Below are positions 44,654 through 54,020 of a stretch of 64,000 bases of DNA, in pieces (the stretch's first letter is position 1; each line of letters opens with the position of its first letter). Position numbers and translations under genes: made by a program. The stretch is from JANLTP01 sp031363055 (GTDB lineage Bacteria > Pseudomonadota > Gammaproteobacteria > Burkholderiales > Burkholderiaceae_E), in assembly GCA_031363055.1 (NCBI GenBank), contig JANLTP010000219.1, positions 1 to 64,000 of the forward strand, written 5' to 3'. Below the pieces are notes generated by a model. The model had not been told where the DNA came from. It saw only the letters and a list, made by a program, of their open reading frames with translations, and did no database searches.

Positions 44654-46429
44654 ATGAACGCCGTGTCGTCACCATCGCCGCTGCGAGCGCCGCTTGATGC
44701 GCTCAATCGCGAGTGCTTTTGCCTCAGTCTCGACCCGTACGCATTGGCGCGAGCGCTCGATTCGGAACTCGGCCGACCGGGCCTTGCCGAGATGGTTCGG
44801 GTGCGTTGTCCCTACCTGTTCGCAGCCCTTCCCGTGTTCGTGAACAAACCACAGTTGCAGCGCATGGCGCAGGTGATGCAGGCAGTCGAATCTGTAGTGG
44901 CACTGCCGGCCTATCAGGAATCGGTGCTGGCCGCCGCGCCGGCAATCACGCGCCAAGGCCTGGACGGCCCGCGAGGAGTGTTCTTCGGCTACGACTTTCA
45001 CCTCGACCAGCAAGGTCAGCTTCGGCTCATTGAAATCAACACCAACGCTGGCGGGGCGATGCTCAACGCCGTGCTGGCACGCGCCCAGCGCGCCTGTTGC
45101 GCCATTGTGGATCCGATGTTGCCCTCACTGGTCACCGTGGCAAGCTTCGAGCAGGGCATTGTGGACATGTTCCGCCATGAGTGGCAACTGGCCGGCCGGA
45201 CGCGACCGCTGGCGAGTATTGCGATCGTCGATGAAGCGCCCGAGCAGCAGTATCTGTACCCCGAATTCCTGCTTTTTCAGCAACTCTTTGAACGGAACGG
45301 TCTGCGCGCAGTCATCGCTGGCCCGGCTGCGCTCGAGTGGCGTGACGACGTGCTGTGGCACGGCAGCTTGGCCATCGACCTGGTCTACAACCGCCTCACC
45401 GACTTTTACCTCGCGCAGCCGGATGTCGCGTCGCTGCGCGAAGCGTATGTTCAACACGGTGTCGTGCTGACGCCGAACCCTCGATGCCACGCGCTGTATG
45501 CCGACAAGCGACATCTTGCGCTGTTCAGTGATGCCGCGCGACTCGAAGCAATGGGCGTTCCGCGAGCGACGCAGGAAGTTCTCCTGGAGCATGTGCCGCG
45601 CACCGAAGTCGTCCATGCCGCCGATGCGCAACGCCTTTGGAATGCACGTCGCGAGTTGTTCTTCAAGCCGGTAGCGGGATTCGGGAGCCGCGCCGCCTAT
45701 CGAGGCGACAAACTGACGCGGCGGGTGTGGCAGGACATACTGGCGGGTGACTATGTCGCCCAGGCGATCGCCGCGCCGGGCGAACGGATGATCGACGAGG
45801 ACCACGCGGCCAAGGCGATGAAGTTCGACCTGCGCGCCTATACCTACGACGGCGCGGTGCAATGGGTGGCCGCGCGCCTGTACCAGGGCCAGACCACCAA
45901 TTTCCGCACCACCGGCGGTGGCTTTGCGCCGGTCTACAGTGTGCTCGATACGCCGGGCCGAACACTGCAGGCTTGCACGGACAAGATTGACACCGATGCC
46001 GAGCATGCTTCGTATGTTTTTCTGCTCGACGAACTCAGTGGTGTGCATTCGGTACCCCATGAGTTATACGTCGCGCTGGTACGCGCTCAGGCCTCAGCAC
46101 CGGCACTGGCGGGGCGTACCTTGCGCCTGGCCGATTGGTATGTCCATCTGAAGGATGGTGCGCCGGACACGGTGATTAACGAGACCAATGGCGTTATTCG
46201 CTTTGATGCCCAAGGGCAAGTCGATCGTACGACCGGCTCAGTTGAATATCCCCACTTCTCCGATGTGGCGACAGTTGGCGATAGCGCCGGCTGGCCGACG
46301 GAGGCAGAACGTGAGCGTATGCGCGCGTTGCTATTCGACGCAGCCGAATCATCTACTGCACGTTGCAGTCCGAGCAACAGCGATTCCGCCGCCGAGAACC
46401 AAGGGCTTCCGGACCGACCTTTGCGCTGA
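44654..46429 (+). CDS. large hypothetical protein with ATP-grasp-like segments
   Basis: 591 residues, soluble. Stretches FFGYDFHLDQQGQLRLIEIN and NTNAGGAMLN, then LFFKPVAGFGSRAAYRGDKL and later DTVINETNGVIRF look like the ATP- and metal-binding parts of ATP-grasp ligases (acidic-N-x-N ends and a glycine-rich loop after a Lys). I cannot name a family with confidence. It could ligate a peptide or a small acid. It is the first rightward gene after a gap, followed 41 bp later by a membrane protein. Confidence 0.75.
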   Translation: MNAVSSPSPLRAPLDALNRECFCLSLDPYALARALDSELGRPGLAEMVRVRCPYLFAALPVFVNKPQLQRMAQVMQAVESVVALPAYQESVLAAAPAITRQGLDGPRGVFFGYDFHLDQQGQLRLIEINTNAGGAMLNAVLARAQRACCAIVDPMLPSLVTVASFEQGIVDMFRHEWQLAGRTRPLASIAIVDEAPEQQYLYPEFLLFQQLFERNGLRAVIAGPAALEWRDDVLWHGSLAIDLVYNRLTDFYLAQPDVASLREAYVQHGVVLTPNPRCHALYADKRHLALFSDAARLEAMGVPRATQEVLLEHVPRTEVVHAADAQRLWNARRELFFKPVAGFGSRAAYRGDKLTRRVWQDILAGDYVAQAIAAPGERMIDEDHAAKAMKFDLRAYTYDGAVQWVAARLYQGQTTNFRTTGGGFAPVYSVLDTPGRTLQACTDKIDTDAEHASYVFLLDELSGVHSVPHELYVALVRAQASAPALAGRTLRLADWYVHLKDGAPDTVINETNGVIRFDAQGQVDRTTGSVEYPHFSDVATVGDSAGWPTEAERERMRALLFDAAESSTARCSPSNSDSAAENQGLPDRPLR

Positions 46430-46470
46430 ACCGTTCTCAGCTTGGTCGCCTCGAACGGATTTGATCTTTT

Positions 46471-47043
46471 GTGACAGGACCGAGATTGGACATCTTCGCG
46501 CATACCCTATGGGCAGGTGCTGGCATCGTCGCGGCTCGCCGCCTCTTGGGCATCGCGCCGCGCACGATCGCACTCACCGTGTTGCTCGCTGCGCTACCCG
46601 ACGTTTTTCATTTGCTGCCGATCGTGGCATGGTGGTTGTTCGGCGATGGTTCGATGGCGATTCTGCGGGCATACGCGATCGCTGTGCCGGGCCAGGAGCC
46701 GGTCATGCCGCCGATAGTCACGCTGTTGTCACGTCATCTGCACTGCATCCCCCACAGTGCCATCGTGGCCGGCGCGGTCACGATGCTGATCTGGTGGGTG
46801 CGGCACTCGCTTTGGATACCGCTGCTCGGTTGGTGGTCTCACATCATCATCGACGTGTTCACACACTCGGCGGACTACTACCCGTCGCCGGTGCTTTACC
46901 CGTTCACGCAGGCCGGGTTCGATGGCATCGCCTGGAACACCCCCTGGTTCATGGTCCTGAACTACGTCGCACTCGGCACCACCGGGTGGTGGCTCTGGCG
47001 ATCGCGCGCTTGCAAAAAAGCAATAAACCGCTATGTGCGCTGA
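46471..47043 (+). CDS. membrane-bound metal-dependent hydrolase-like protein (YdjM/DUF457 type)
   Basis: 190 residues from GTG 46471, about four membrane helices. Repeated His/Asp pairs at helix ends (LDIFAHTLWAGAG, LPDVFHLLP, RHLHCIPHSAIV, GWWSHIIIDVFTHS) are the hallmark of the YdjM/DUF457 family of putative membrane metal hydrolases. Role unknown. Possibly cotranscribed with the preceding ATP-grasp-like gene. Confidence 0.7.
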   Translation: MTGPRLDIFAHTLWAGAGIVAARRLLGIAPRTIALTVLLAALPDVFHLLPIVAWWLFGDGSMAILRAYAIAVPGQEPVMPPIVTLLSRHLHCIPHSAIVAGAVTMLIWWVRHSLWIPLLGWWSHIIIDVFTHSADYYPSPVLYPFTQAGFDGIAWNTPWFMVLNYVALGTTGWWLWRSRACKKAINRYVR

Positions 47044-47105
47044 CGTACAGACACCGGTCGACAATCCGCGCAGCATGACTGCAACGAAGTTGTGGAGAAT
47101 CGAGA

Positions 47106-47738
47106 ATGCACAAACTATTTGTCGTCCTGGTCGCAACATTGGCCCTGAGTCTGGCCGGCTGCGGTTACAACGATTTTCAAACCAACGAAGAGCAAATCAA
47201 GGCGAGCTGGTCGGAGGTCGTTAATCAATACCAGCGTCGTGCGGATCTGGTGCCCAATCTGGTGAAAACCGTACAGGGGTTTGCGGCCCAGGAGAAGGAC
47301 GTGTTGTTGGGTGTTACCAACGCCCGCGCGAAGGTGGGCAGCGTCCAGGCCTCGCCCGATCTGGTCAATAACCCCGAGGCGTTTGCCAAGTTTCAAGCGG
47401 CTCAGGGAGAGCTTTCGGGTGCCTTGTCCCGATTGCTGGTGGTGTCCGAGAACTATCCGCAATTGAAGTCCGACGCGCTGTTTCGCGACCTGCAGGGACA
47501 ACTGGAGGGTACTGAAAGCCGCATCTCGGTCGCACGCAACCGTTACATCAAATCAGTGCAGGACTACAACGTGACGGTTCGATCGTTTCCGTCCAATCTG
47601 ACCGCAATGGCGTTCGGCTACAAGCAAAAACCCAATTTTGAAGTGGCTAATGAAAACGAAATTTCCAAGCCGCCCAGCGTCAGTTTCGACACCGCGCCGG
47701 CCAAGCCAGCAGACGCTGCCTCAAAGGCAAGCAAGTGA
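47106..47738 (+). CDS. lemA: LemA family lipoprotein
   Basis: 210 residues with signal peptide and lipobox LAGC. LemA signature: NEEQIKASWSEVVNQYQRRADLVPNLVKTV and ISVARNRYIKSVQDYNVTVRSFP, a long helical bundle on the membrane. In this family LemA is nearly always followed by TPM-domain proteins, as here. Function is unclear; cell-envelope or stress roles are proposed. Its stop overlaps the next gene's GTG start. Confidence 0.93.
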   Translation: MHKLFVVLVATLALSLAGCGYNDFQTNEEQIKASWSEVVNQYQRRADLVPNLVKTVQGFAAQEKDVLLGVTNARAKVGSVQASPDLVNNPEAFAKFQAAQGELSGALSRLLVVSENYPQLKSDALFRDLQGQLEGTESRISVARNRYIKSVQDYNVTVRSFPSNLTAMAFGYKQKPNFEVANENEISKPPSVSFDTAPAKPADAASKASK

Positions 47739-48613
47739 TTATTCGGATTGCTGCACGCAGGGTCGCCCTGGCGTGGCTGGCGGCCGCTGCACTTGTCTGG
47801 TCTCTGGTCGCCGCAGCGCTTGCACCAGTCCCGGCTCTAACCGGGCATGTCATCGACCAGACCGGCACGCTGAGTGCTGAGCAAAAGGCATCCCTCGAAC
47901 AAACCTTGACCGCGTTCGAAGCGCGCAAGGGCAGTCAGTTAGCCGTGTTGATGATTTCTTCGACAGCGCCTGAGGAAATCGCGCCGTACGCGCTGCGCGT
48001 GGCGGAGCAGTGGAAGCTCGGACGAAAAAAGATCGATGACGGCGCCGTCCTGGTCGTCGCCAAGGATGACCGAACCCTGCGCATCGAAGTCGGATACGGT
48101 CTGGAAGGCGCGCTCACGGATGCCACCAGCAAGCGAATCATCAGCGAGACCATTACGCCGCTGTTCAGGCAGCAGGATTACGTCGGCGGAATTGTGGCCG
48201 GTGTCGGGCAAATCATCCGGGTCATCGACGGCGAGCCGCTGCCGCAACCCGGGCAGGCGCCTTTCAGTGAACTCGGCAATATCGGGCAGTACGCGCCGAT
48301 ACTTTTCGTGGTCGCGCTCGCTGTCGGTGGCTTCTTGCGCGCCACCCTCGGCAAAGTCCCAGGCGCATTGGTCACCGGCGGGGTCATTGGCGTGGTGGCC
48401 TGGTTCGTAGTCGGCCTACTATCGGTGGCTGTGGTCGCAGGCGTGATCGGGCTGTTGTTCACCTTGCTGAGCGGTGGCATGGGGGGGCATGGATTCGGTG
48501 GCTACCACGGCGGAGGCGGCCGAGGTGGAACGGGTCGTGGTGGGTTCGGCGGCGGTGGGTTCAGCGGCGGGGGCGGTGGTTTCGGTGGCGGCGGCGCGTC
48601 CGGGAGGTGGTGA
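47735..48613 (+). CDS. TPM-domain membrane protein, YgcG type
   Basis: 292 residues: signal peptide, TPM domain (LTGHVIDQTGTLSAEQKASLEQTL, then VLVVAKDDRTLRIEVGYGLEG and a TSKRIISETITPLFRQ helix), two membrane helices and a C-terminal tail of Gly, Phe and Ser repeats (GGFGGGGFSGGGG-type). Family members are phosphatase- or envelope-related; the Gly-rich tail is typical. Overlaps LemA by GTGA and is followed by the second TPM gene 2 bp later. Confidence 0.9.
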   Translation: MIIRIAARRVALAWLAAAALVWSLVAAALAPVPALTGHVIDQTGTLSAEQKASLEQTLTAFEARKGSQLAVLMISSTAPEEIAPYALRVAEQWKLGRKKIDDGAVLVVAKDDRTLRIEVGYGLEGALTDATSKRIISETITPLFRQQDYVGGIVAGVGQIIRVIDGEPLPQPGQAPFSELGNIGQYAPILFVVALAVGGFLRATLGKVPGALVTGGVIGVVAWFVVGLLSVAVVAGVIGLLFTLLSGGMGGHGFGGYHGGGGRGGTGRGGFGGGGFSGGGGGFGGGGASGRW

Positions 48614-48615
48614 CC

Positions 48616-49122
48616 ATGAACACAAAACGCATCGCGAGACATATGCTCATGAGCGGCGGGCAGCTCAGACGGGCCTTTCCGCGTAGCGCCTTGAACACGA
48701 TCGAGGTAGCGATCAAGGCGAGCGAGGCCACCCATGGCGGACAAGTGCGGTTCGCGGTCGAGGCATCGCTGGACGGCGTGCCGCTGTTCAACGGGCAGTC
48801 GGCCAGGGAACGCGCGCTCGAGGTGTTTTCGCAATTGCGAGTTTGGGACACCGAACACAACAATGGCTTGCTGATTTATCTATTGCTCGCGGATCGTGCT
48901 GTCGAGATTGTTGCCGATCGCAGTATTCACCTGAAGGTCGCATCGCACGAGTGGAACCAGGTCTGCAAACAAATGGAGTCTGCCTTCAAACAGGGCGATT
49001 TCGAGGGTGGCGTGCTCGGCGGTGTGAAGGCCGTCACCCAATATCTTGCCAAACATTTTCCTGTCAAGGGCGGCAGTGGAAATGAACTTTCCGACAAACC
49101 TGTGGTGCTTTCAAGTACCTAA
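48616..49122 (+). CDS. TPM-domain protein, soluble paralogue
   Basis: 168 residues from ATG 48616, with GGGAGGTGG just upstream. No signal peptide. TPM-type core: ALNTIEVAIKASEATHGGQVRFAVEAS, NNGLLIYLLLADRAVEIVAD, and EGGVLGGVKAVTQYL. It completes the common LemA-TPM-TPM triplet; it probably works with the two membrane partners from the cytoplasmic side. Confidence 0.88.
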   Translation: MNTKRIARHMLMSGGQLRRAFPRSALNTIEVAIKASEATHGGQVRFAVEASLDGVPLFNGQSARERALEVFSQLRVWDTEHNNGLLIYLLLADRAVEIVADRSIHLKVASHEWNQVCKQMESAFKQGDFEGGVLGGVKAVTQYLAKHFPVKGGSGNELSDKPVVLSST

Positions 49123-49148
49123 TTCAACTTTTGATGAAGGAACAGAAA

Positions 49149-49721
49149 ATGGAACAATACACAGAGCAACAAGACGCGGTAGTCGCTGTCTTTAAAGGGC
49201 ACCAGGATGCAGAAAATGCCGTGCGCAAACTTGCCGGCAGCGGTTTCGACATGACCCATTTCAGCATCATTGGCAAGGGCTACCACTCCGAAGAGAAGGT
49301 GGTCGGTTTCTACAATATCGGTGACCGAATCAAGTTTTGGGGCACAAATGGCGCGTTCTGGGGTGGTATCTGGAGCCTTTTCTTTGGCGGCATATTTCTA
49401 ACTATCCCGATGATTGGGCCGGTGATGGTGCTCGGACACTTGGCTGCAATGGTCGTTGCGGTCATCGAAGGGGCGGTTTTGATCGGTGGCCTGAGCGCGC
49501 TCGGCGCGGCGCTGTTCAGCATCGGCATTCCGAAGGACAGCGTGATCCTTTACGAACAAGCTGTGAAGACCGACGGTTATCTGGTCGTGGCGCACGGCTC
49601 GGCTGATGAAATGGCGAAGTCCAAGGCGATACTCGAGGCGAGCAATCCGACGAGCGTCGATCTGCATGAAAAAGTCCAAGCTCACGCTTCCGTACACGAC
49701 CATGCAGCTTCCGTCGGTTGA
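49149..49721 (+). CDS. stress-associated two-helix membrane protein (DUF1269-like)
   Basis: 190 residues from ATG 49149 (AAGGAAC upstream). Soluble N-terminal part VVAVFKGHQDAENAVRKLAGSG, two long glycine-rich membrane helices (AFWGGIWSLFFGGIFLTIP, AAMVVAVIEGAVLIGGLSAL), then a soluble domain with SVILYEQAVKTDGYLVVAHG. Resembles proteins found with Usp and general-stress genes. Function unknown. It sits 50 bp before the next Usp gene. Confidence 0.75.
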   Translation: MEQYTEQQDAVVAVFKGHQDAENAVRKLAGSGFDMTHFSIIGKGYHSEEKVVGFYNIGDRIKFWGTNGAFWGGIWSLFFGGIFLTIPMIGPVMVLGHLAAMVVAVIEGAVLIGGLSALGAALFSIGIPKDSVILYEQAVKTDGYLVVAHGSADEMAKSKAILEASNPTSVDLHEKVQAHASVHDHAASVG

Positions 49722-49770
49722 TATTTGTAACCCGTTTTTGCAACGCGCACCGGTCAAACAAGGAATCGTC

Positions 49771-50280
49771 ATGTACACCCACATCCTGGTCCCGATTGAC
49801 GGCAGTCCAACCTCCAATCGCGGGCTGGACGAGGCAGTCAAATTGGCGAAATTGACCGGTGCTCGCCTCCGACTGGTCCATGTGGTTGACCAATTGATCT
49901 ATGCCATGGGGGCGGACGGATACGGCACCATGACAACCGATTTGATACCGATTTTGCGGGAAGGCGGCGAGCGGATTCTGTCGACGTGCAAGACGCATGT
50001 CGAAGCAAGTGGTGTGCCGGTCGACACGGTCCTGTTTGACAGTTTCGCAGGACGCGTCAGTGATCTGGTGGTGGCCGAAGCCATCAGTTGGCACGCTGAC
50101 CTGATCGTGCTCGGCACCCACGGGCGTCGTGGCGTCGGGCGCCTCTTCATGGGCAGTGACGCGGAGCAAATCGTTCGCCTGGCGCCCACTCCGGTACTGC
50201 TGGTGCGGTCCGGCGAGTCATTACCAGTGGACGGGCTGCCGAAGGTGCATGTCGGACGAGCCGATGCAGCGAGCGTCTGA
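49771..50280 (+). CDS. universal stress protein A family
   Basis: 169 residues: YTHILVPIDGSPTSNRGLDE at the start and ATP-binding signature GTHGRRGVGRLFMGSDAE. AAGGAATCGTC precedes ATG 49771. Close relative of the Usp at 29219, as shared GTHGRRG-x-x-R and GSDAE wording shows. Probably one unit with the preceding membrane protein. After it, 50281-50378 is empty. Confidence 0.93.
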   Translation: MYTHILVPIDGSPTSNRGLDEAVKLAKLTGARLRLVHVVDQLIYAMGADGYGTMTTDLIPILREGGERILSTCKTHVEASGVPVDTVLFDSFAGRVSDLVVAEAISWHADLIVLGTHGRRGVGRLFMGSDAEQIVRLAPTPVLLVRSGESLPVDGLPKVHVGRADAASV

Positions 50281-50378
50281 CCATAAATCCAACGGTCCTT
50301 ACAGCCCACCCTGAGCGGTATCGCACCGCTCGCGTCGGCTGATTGCGTTCTGCGGTGCTCGGCGCTGGCGCCGGCGCG

Positions 50379-51551
50379 TCATCTCGTTAGACCATTGAGA
50401 CGGTCGGTCATTGCATGCCAAGGGAAAGACAAAAATCCCGCTCGTAGTTCGACCGTTTTTTCTCCCGCGTGCACCAGCCAACGTTGCGTCGCCTTGACGA
50501 TGTCGCAGCCATCGTAGAAGCCTGCGCTGGGCACTGGATGGGTGCTGCGCTTTACTTCGATCGCGATTCGCTGATCGCCTCGCTCGCAGATCAGATCAAT
50601 TTCTGCCCCGTGTTGTGTACGATAGAAGCTGTACTGCCATTCCGTACCCAGCATGTTGATGATTTGCTCGATTACAAAACCCTCGAAGCTGGCGCCGACA
50701 ACCGGGTGCCGCACGAGCGTCCCTTCATCAACAATATCGATCAGCGCATGCAGCAGGCCACAGTCGCGAATGAAAACCTTGGGTGACTTGGTCAGTCGTT
50801 TGGTCGTTTTTCCGCCCCATGCCGGCAGGCGACGTACGTGGAAGAGCTCGACCATCAATTCGAGGTAGCGATTGACTGCTTGCGCGCTCAAGCCCAAACT
50901 TTGGGCGAGGCGCGCCGAGTTCAGCAATCCCCCTTGGTCGTAAGCGAGCATGCTGAGCAAGCGACGCAACATAGGGCCAGGAATTCGAGGGGCGAAAAAG
51001 GGTATATCGCGCTCGATTACCTGGCTTAGGTAGGCCCTACGCCAAGTTTGGCTCATGGCATCGCTCGGTGCCAAAAGGCTGTCGGGATAACCTCCTCTCA
51101 GCCAGCTCGCCGCCCTATGAGTAGCGTCGATCTCGTCCAGTCGGAGTGGCGTCAGTTCGAGATAGTCAATGCGTCCGGCCAGTGATTCGCTGCTTTGGCG
51201 CAGCAGGTCTCGTGACGCGGAACCGAATAATAAAAAGTGTCCGGTTTTTTCGCCGGCATGTCGGCGTTCATCAATTTGTACGCGCAAGGCTTGAAAGAGT
51301 TCCGGGGCTCTCTGAACTTCATCCATGACCACTAATTGGTTGGCCAGCGAATTCAGAAACAGCGGCGCATCTGTGAGCAACGCCAGATCGTCGGGGCGCT
51401 CCAGGTCAAGGTAGGTCGCGTGTGCGCCCCGTTGACCCACAATAGTTCGTGCCAGGGTGGTTTTGCCGCATTGTCGGGGGCCGAGCACCGCCACGGCCGG
51501 GAAATAGGAAAGCCTGGACTCAATGTCTTTTTGGGCCTGACGATTAAACAT
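50379..51551 (-). CDS. AAA ATPase with DUF4143 domain
   Basis: 390 residues. AAA_14 domain with Walker A LGPRQCGKTTLA, Walker B LVVMDEVQRAPEL and a sensor FLLFGSASRD; then DUF4143 with YLSQVIERDIPFF, LELMVELFHVRRLPAW and a nuclease-like core EIDLICERGDQRIAIEVK (E-x-D...E-x-K). These proteins are widespread, prone to horizontal transfer, and not understood. The start at ATG 51551 (or TTG 51557) has a TATAAT at 51558-51563 directly upstream, so the transcript may be nearly leaderless. A perfect 16-bp hairpin lies just before it. Confidence 0.9.
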   Translation of the reverse strand: MFNRQAQKDIESRLSYFPAVAVLGPRQCGKTTLARTIVGQRGAHATYLDLERPDDLALLTDAPLFLNSLANQLVVMDEVQRAPELFQALRVQIDERRHAGEKTGHFLLFGSASRDLLRQSSESLAGRIDYLELTPLRLDEIDATHRAASWLRGGYPDSLLAPSDAMSQTWRRAYLSQVIERDIPFFAPRIPGPMLRRLLSMLAYDQGGLLNSARLAQSLGLSAQAVNRYLELMVELFHVRRLPAWGGKTTKRLTKSPKVFIRDCGLLHALIDIVDEGTLVRHPVVGASFEGFVIEQIINMLGTEWQYSFYRTQHGAEIDLICERGDQRIAIEVKRSTHPVPSAGFYDGCDIVKATQRWLVHAGEKTVELRAGFLSFPWHAMTDRLNGLTR

Positions 51552-51563
51552 CCTCAAAATTAT

Positions 51564-51602
51564 ACCGAGTAAATCCTCCGTCTGATGGAGGATTTACTCG
51601 GT
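51564..51602. promoter_or_regulatory. perfect 16-bp inverted repeat (hairpin/operator) upstream of the AAA gene
   Basis: ACCGAGTAAATCCTCC, 7-nt loop, then its exact reverse complement. It ends where the TATAAT-like -10 of the DUF4143 AAA gene begins, and lies 28 bp past the copA stop. Read leftward it is followed by ATAATTTT, so it could terminate copA; its position also suits a repressor site or a recombination end. The role is unresolved. Confidence 0.75.
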
Positions 51603-51630
51603 CTAGTGACTTTGATAAAGGCGTTCGCGT

Positions 51631-54018
51631 TCAAACCTGACTTATACCCGGCGATACTGAACCCCGCAATCGCAACGCGTTGCCAATCACGGACACCGAA
51701 CTCAGGCTCATCGCCAGCGCGGCGATCATCGGTGACAGCAACCAGCCGGTCAGCGGATACAGAACCCCGGCAGCCAGCGGAATACCGAGTGCGTTATAGA
51801 CGAACGCAAAGCCCAGGTTTTGCTTCATGTTCGCGACGGTATCCTGTGAAATGGCGCGTGCCCTGGCGATGCCGCGCAGATCGCCTTTGACGAGCGTCAC
51901 CTGGGCGCTGTTGATGGCGACATCGGTACCGGTGCCCATCGCGACGCCGACGTCTGCCTTGGCCAGCGCCGGTGCGTCATTGATACCATCGCCGGCCATC
52001 GCGACCACACGGCCCGCGCGCTGAAGTTGTTCCACCAGTGCGAGTTTGCCAGCGGGTTGAATCTCGCCGTGAACTTCAGCAATGCCCAGCTTCGCAGCCA
52101 CCGCGTTCGCAGTACTGACGCCGTCGCCGGTAGCCATGATGACGCGAATGCCTGATGCTTTCAAACTGGCCAGCGCCTCGGCCGTGCTCGACTTGATTGG
52201 ATCACTGACCGCCAACAGGCCGGCCATTTGACCTGCAACCATCAGATACACCACGCTGGCGCCCTCTGCGCGTAGTGCTTCAGCTTGCCCATTGAGCACC
52301 TCGACCAGCACTCCAAGTGTTGTCATCATCGTGGTGTTGCCCAGTGCGATCGATGTACCGCCGACCTTGCCACTGACCCCAATCCCCGTGCCCGACTCGA
52401 AGCTGTCGGCCCGTGTCAGTAGCAGGCCACGCTCGCGGGCTGCGCGCACGATCGCGTCGGCGAGCGGATGTTCACTGCCTTGATCGAGACTCGCCGCCAG
52501 ACGCAATACCTCTTCTTCGGTAAAGCCCGGTAGTGCGACCGCGCGTTGGAACTGCGGCTTGCCCTGTGTCAGCGTACCGGTCTTGTCGACCAACAGCGTG
52601 TCGACTCGGTGAAAATTTTCGATCGCTGCTGCGTCACGAAACAGCACACCCTGCGTCGCCGCTTTGCCGGTCGCGACCATGATCGACATCGGGGTGGCCA
52701 GGCCGAGCGCGCACGGGCAGGCGATGATCAACACGGCTACCGCGTTGATGAGGCCGTAGGCCCAACTGGGTTGTGGCCCGAACACCCCCCAGACCACCAG
52801 GGTCAGCACAGCGATAGCAACGACGCCAACCACGAAGTAGCCCGCGACCTGGTCGGCCATCCGCTGCATCGGCGCTTTTGATCGCTGTGCCTGCGCGACC
52901 ATCTGCACAATGTTGGCCAACACCGTCTGTGAACCGACCCGCTCGGAGCGCATCACCAACGCGCCACTGGTGTTCAGAGTGGCGCCAATCAACTTGTCGC
53001 CGACGCGTTTGCTGACCGGCATCGCCTCGCCGGTCAACATCGATTCATCGACGGCGCTGTTGCCCTCGATAACGACGCCATCGACGGGAACCTTTTCGCC
53101 CGGCCGCACGCGCAAGGAATCGCCGACATGCACGGATGCCAGCGGAATGTCTTCATCGGCCCCCTTGGCGTTGATCCGGCGCGCCATCTTCGGCGCCAGG
53201 TCGAGTAACGATCTGATCGCCGCTGAGGTCTGCGAGCGGGCCTTCAGTTCGAGGATCTGTCCGAGCAGGGTCAACGAAATGATAACTGCGGCTGCTTCGA
53301 AGTACACCGAGACTCGACCCATGGAAATAAAGGTGGCGGGAAACACACCCGGTGCAAGCGTTGCCACCAGGCTGTAGAGAAACGCCGCACCGGTTCCGAT
53401 CGCGATCAGGGTCCACATGTTCGGGCTGCGGTTGGCGATCGATTGCACGCCGCGAATAAAGAACGGCCCGCCGGCCCAGAACACAACGGGTAAGGTCAGC
53501 GCCAATTCGATCCAGCTCTGGGTGGCCATCGCGAACCAACCCAACTGGTGACCGAACATGGCGAGGACGGCGACCGTTATCGATAGCGGTAGCGTCCACC
53601 AGAAGCGTCGTTGAAAATCGGCCAACTCGGAATTTTCTTCCACGCTTGCCGATGGCATTTCGGGTTCGAGTGCCATGCCACATTTGGGGCAACTGCCGGG
53701 ACGATCCTGCCTGATTTCAGGGTGCATCGGGCAGGTGTAGAACGCGCCGGGTTCGGCGGGGGGTGACGGCCCTCCTGCCGCCACAGTGGGTGACGGTGAT
53801 GCCAACGCAACGGCCGGTAATCGGTCCGAGGCCGCTGTCGATTCAGAAGGGGTCTTGGTCTGCAGATATTGCTCGGGAGAGGCAATGAACCGCGCCTTGC
53901 AGCGCTGTCCGCAAAAGTAGTAACGCTGCCCGTTGTGCGAGTGATGGATCTCGGATTGTTCGGTGACGGTCATGCCGCAAACCGGATCCGTGAGTGCTTG
54001 GGTGACGGGCGCGTTCAT
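51631..54018 (-). CDS. copA: copper-exporting P1B-type ATPase with YHS and CPMHP-type metal domains
   Basis: 795 residues, Cu(I) efflux to the periplasm. N-terminus: a YHS domain (TDPVCGMTV, YYFCGQRCKARF) then a heavy-metal-binding domain (YTCPMHPEIRQDRPGSCPKC). Core: TGEAMP, ion-path CPC in IIACPCALGLATP, DKTGTLTQGK, HP motif GSEHPLADAI, ATGDG and AGDGINDAPAL. No classical CxxC MBD. Intact, unlike the copper ATPase at 40803-42823. It starts 2 bp after CusF, so the chaperone and pump are coupled. Confidence 0.95.
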   Translation of the reverse strand: MNAPVTQALTDPVCGMTVTEQSEIHHSHNGQRYYFCGQRCKARFIASPEQYLQTKTPSESTAASDRLPAVALASPSPTVAAGGPSPPAEPGAFYTCPMHPEIRQDRPGSCPKCGMALEPEMPSASVEENSELADFQRRFWWTLPLSITVAVLAMFGHQLGWFAMATQSWIELALTLPVVFWAGGPFFIRGVQSIANRSPNMWTLIAIGTGAAFLYSLVATLAPGVFPATFISMGRVSVYFEAAAVIISLTLLGQILELKARSQTSAAIRSLLDLAPKMARRINAKGADEDIPLASVHVGDSLRVRPGEKVPVDGVVIEGNSAVDESMLTGEAMPVSKRVGDKLIGATLNTSGALVMRSERVGSQTVLANIVQMVAQAQRSKAPMQRMADQVAGYFVVGVVAIAVLTLVVWGVFGPQPSWAYGLINAVAVLIIACPCALGLATPMSIMVATGKAATQGVLFRDAAAIENFHRVDTLLVDKTGTLTQGKPQFQRAVALPGFTEEEVLRLAASLDQGSEHPLADAIVRAARERGLLLTRADSFESGTGIGVSGKVGGTSIALGNTTMMTTLGVLVEVLNGQAEALRAEGASVVYLMVAGQMAGLLAVSDPIKSSTAEALASLKASGIRVIMATGDGVSTANAVAAKLGIAEVHGEIQPAGKLALVEQLQRAGRVVAMAGDGINDAPALAKADVGVAMGTGTDVAINSAQVTLVKGDLRGIARARAISQDTVANMKQNLGFAFVYNALGIPLAAGVLYPLTGWLLSPMIAALAMSLSSVSVIGNALRLRGSVSPGISQV

Positions 54019-54020
54019 AT

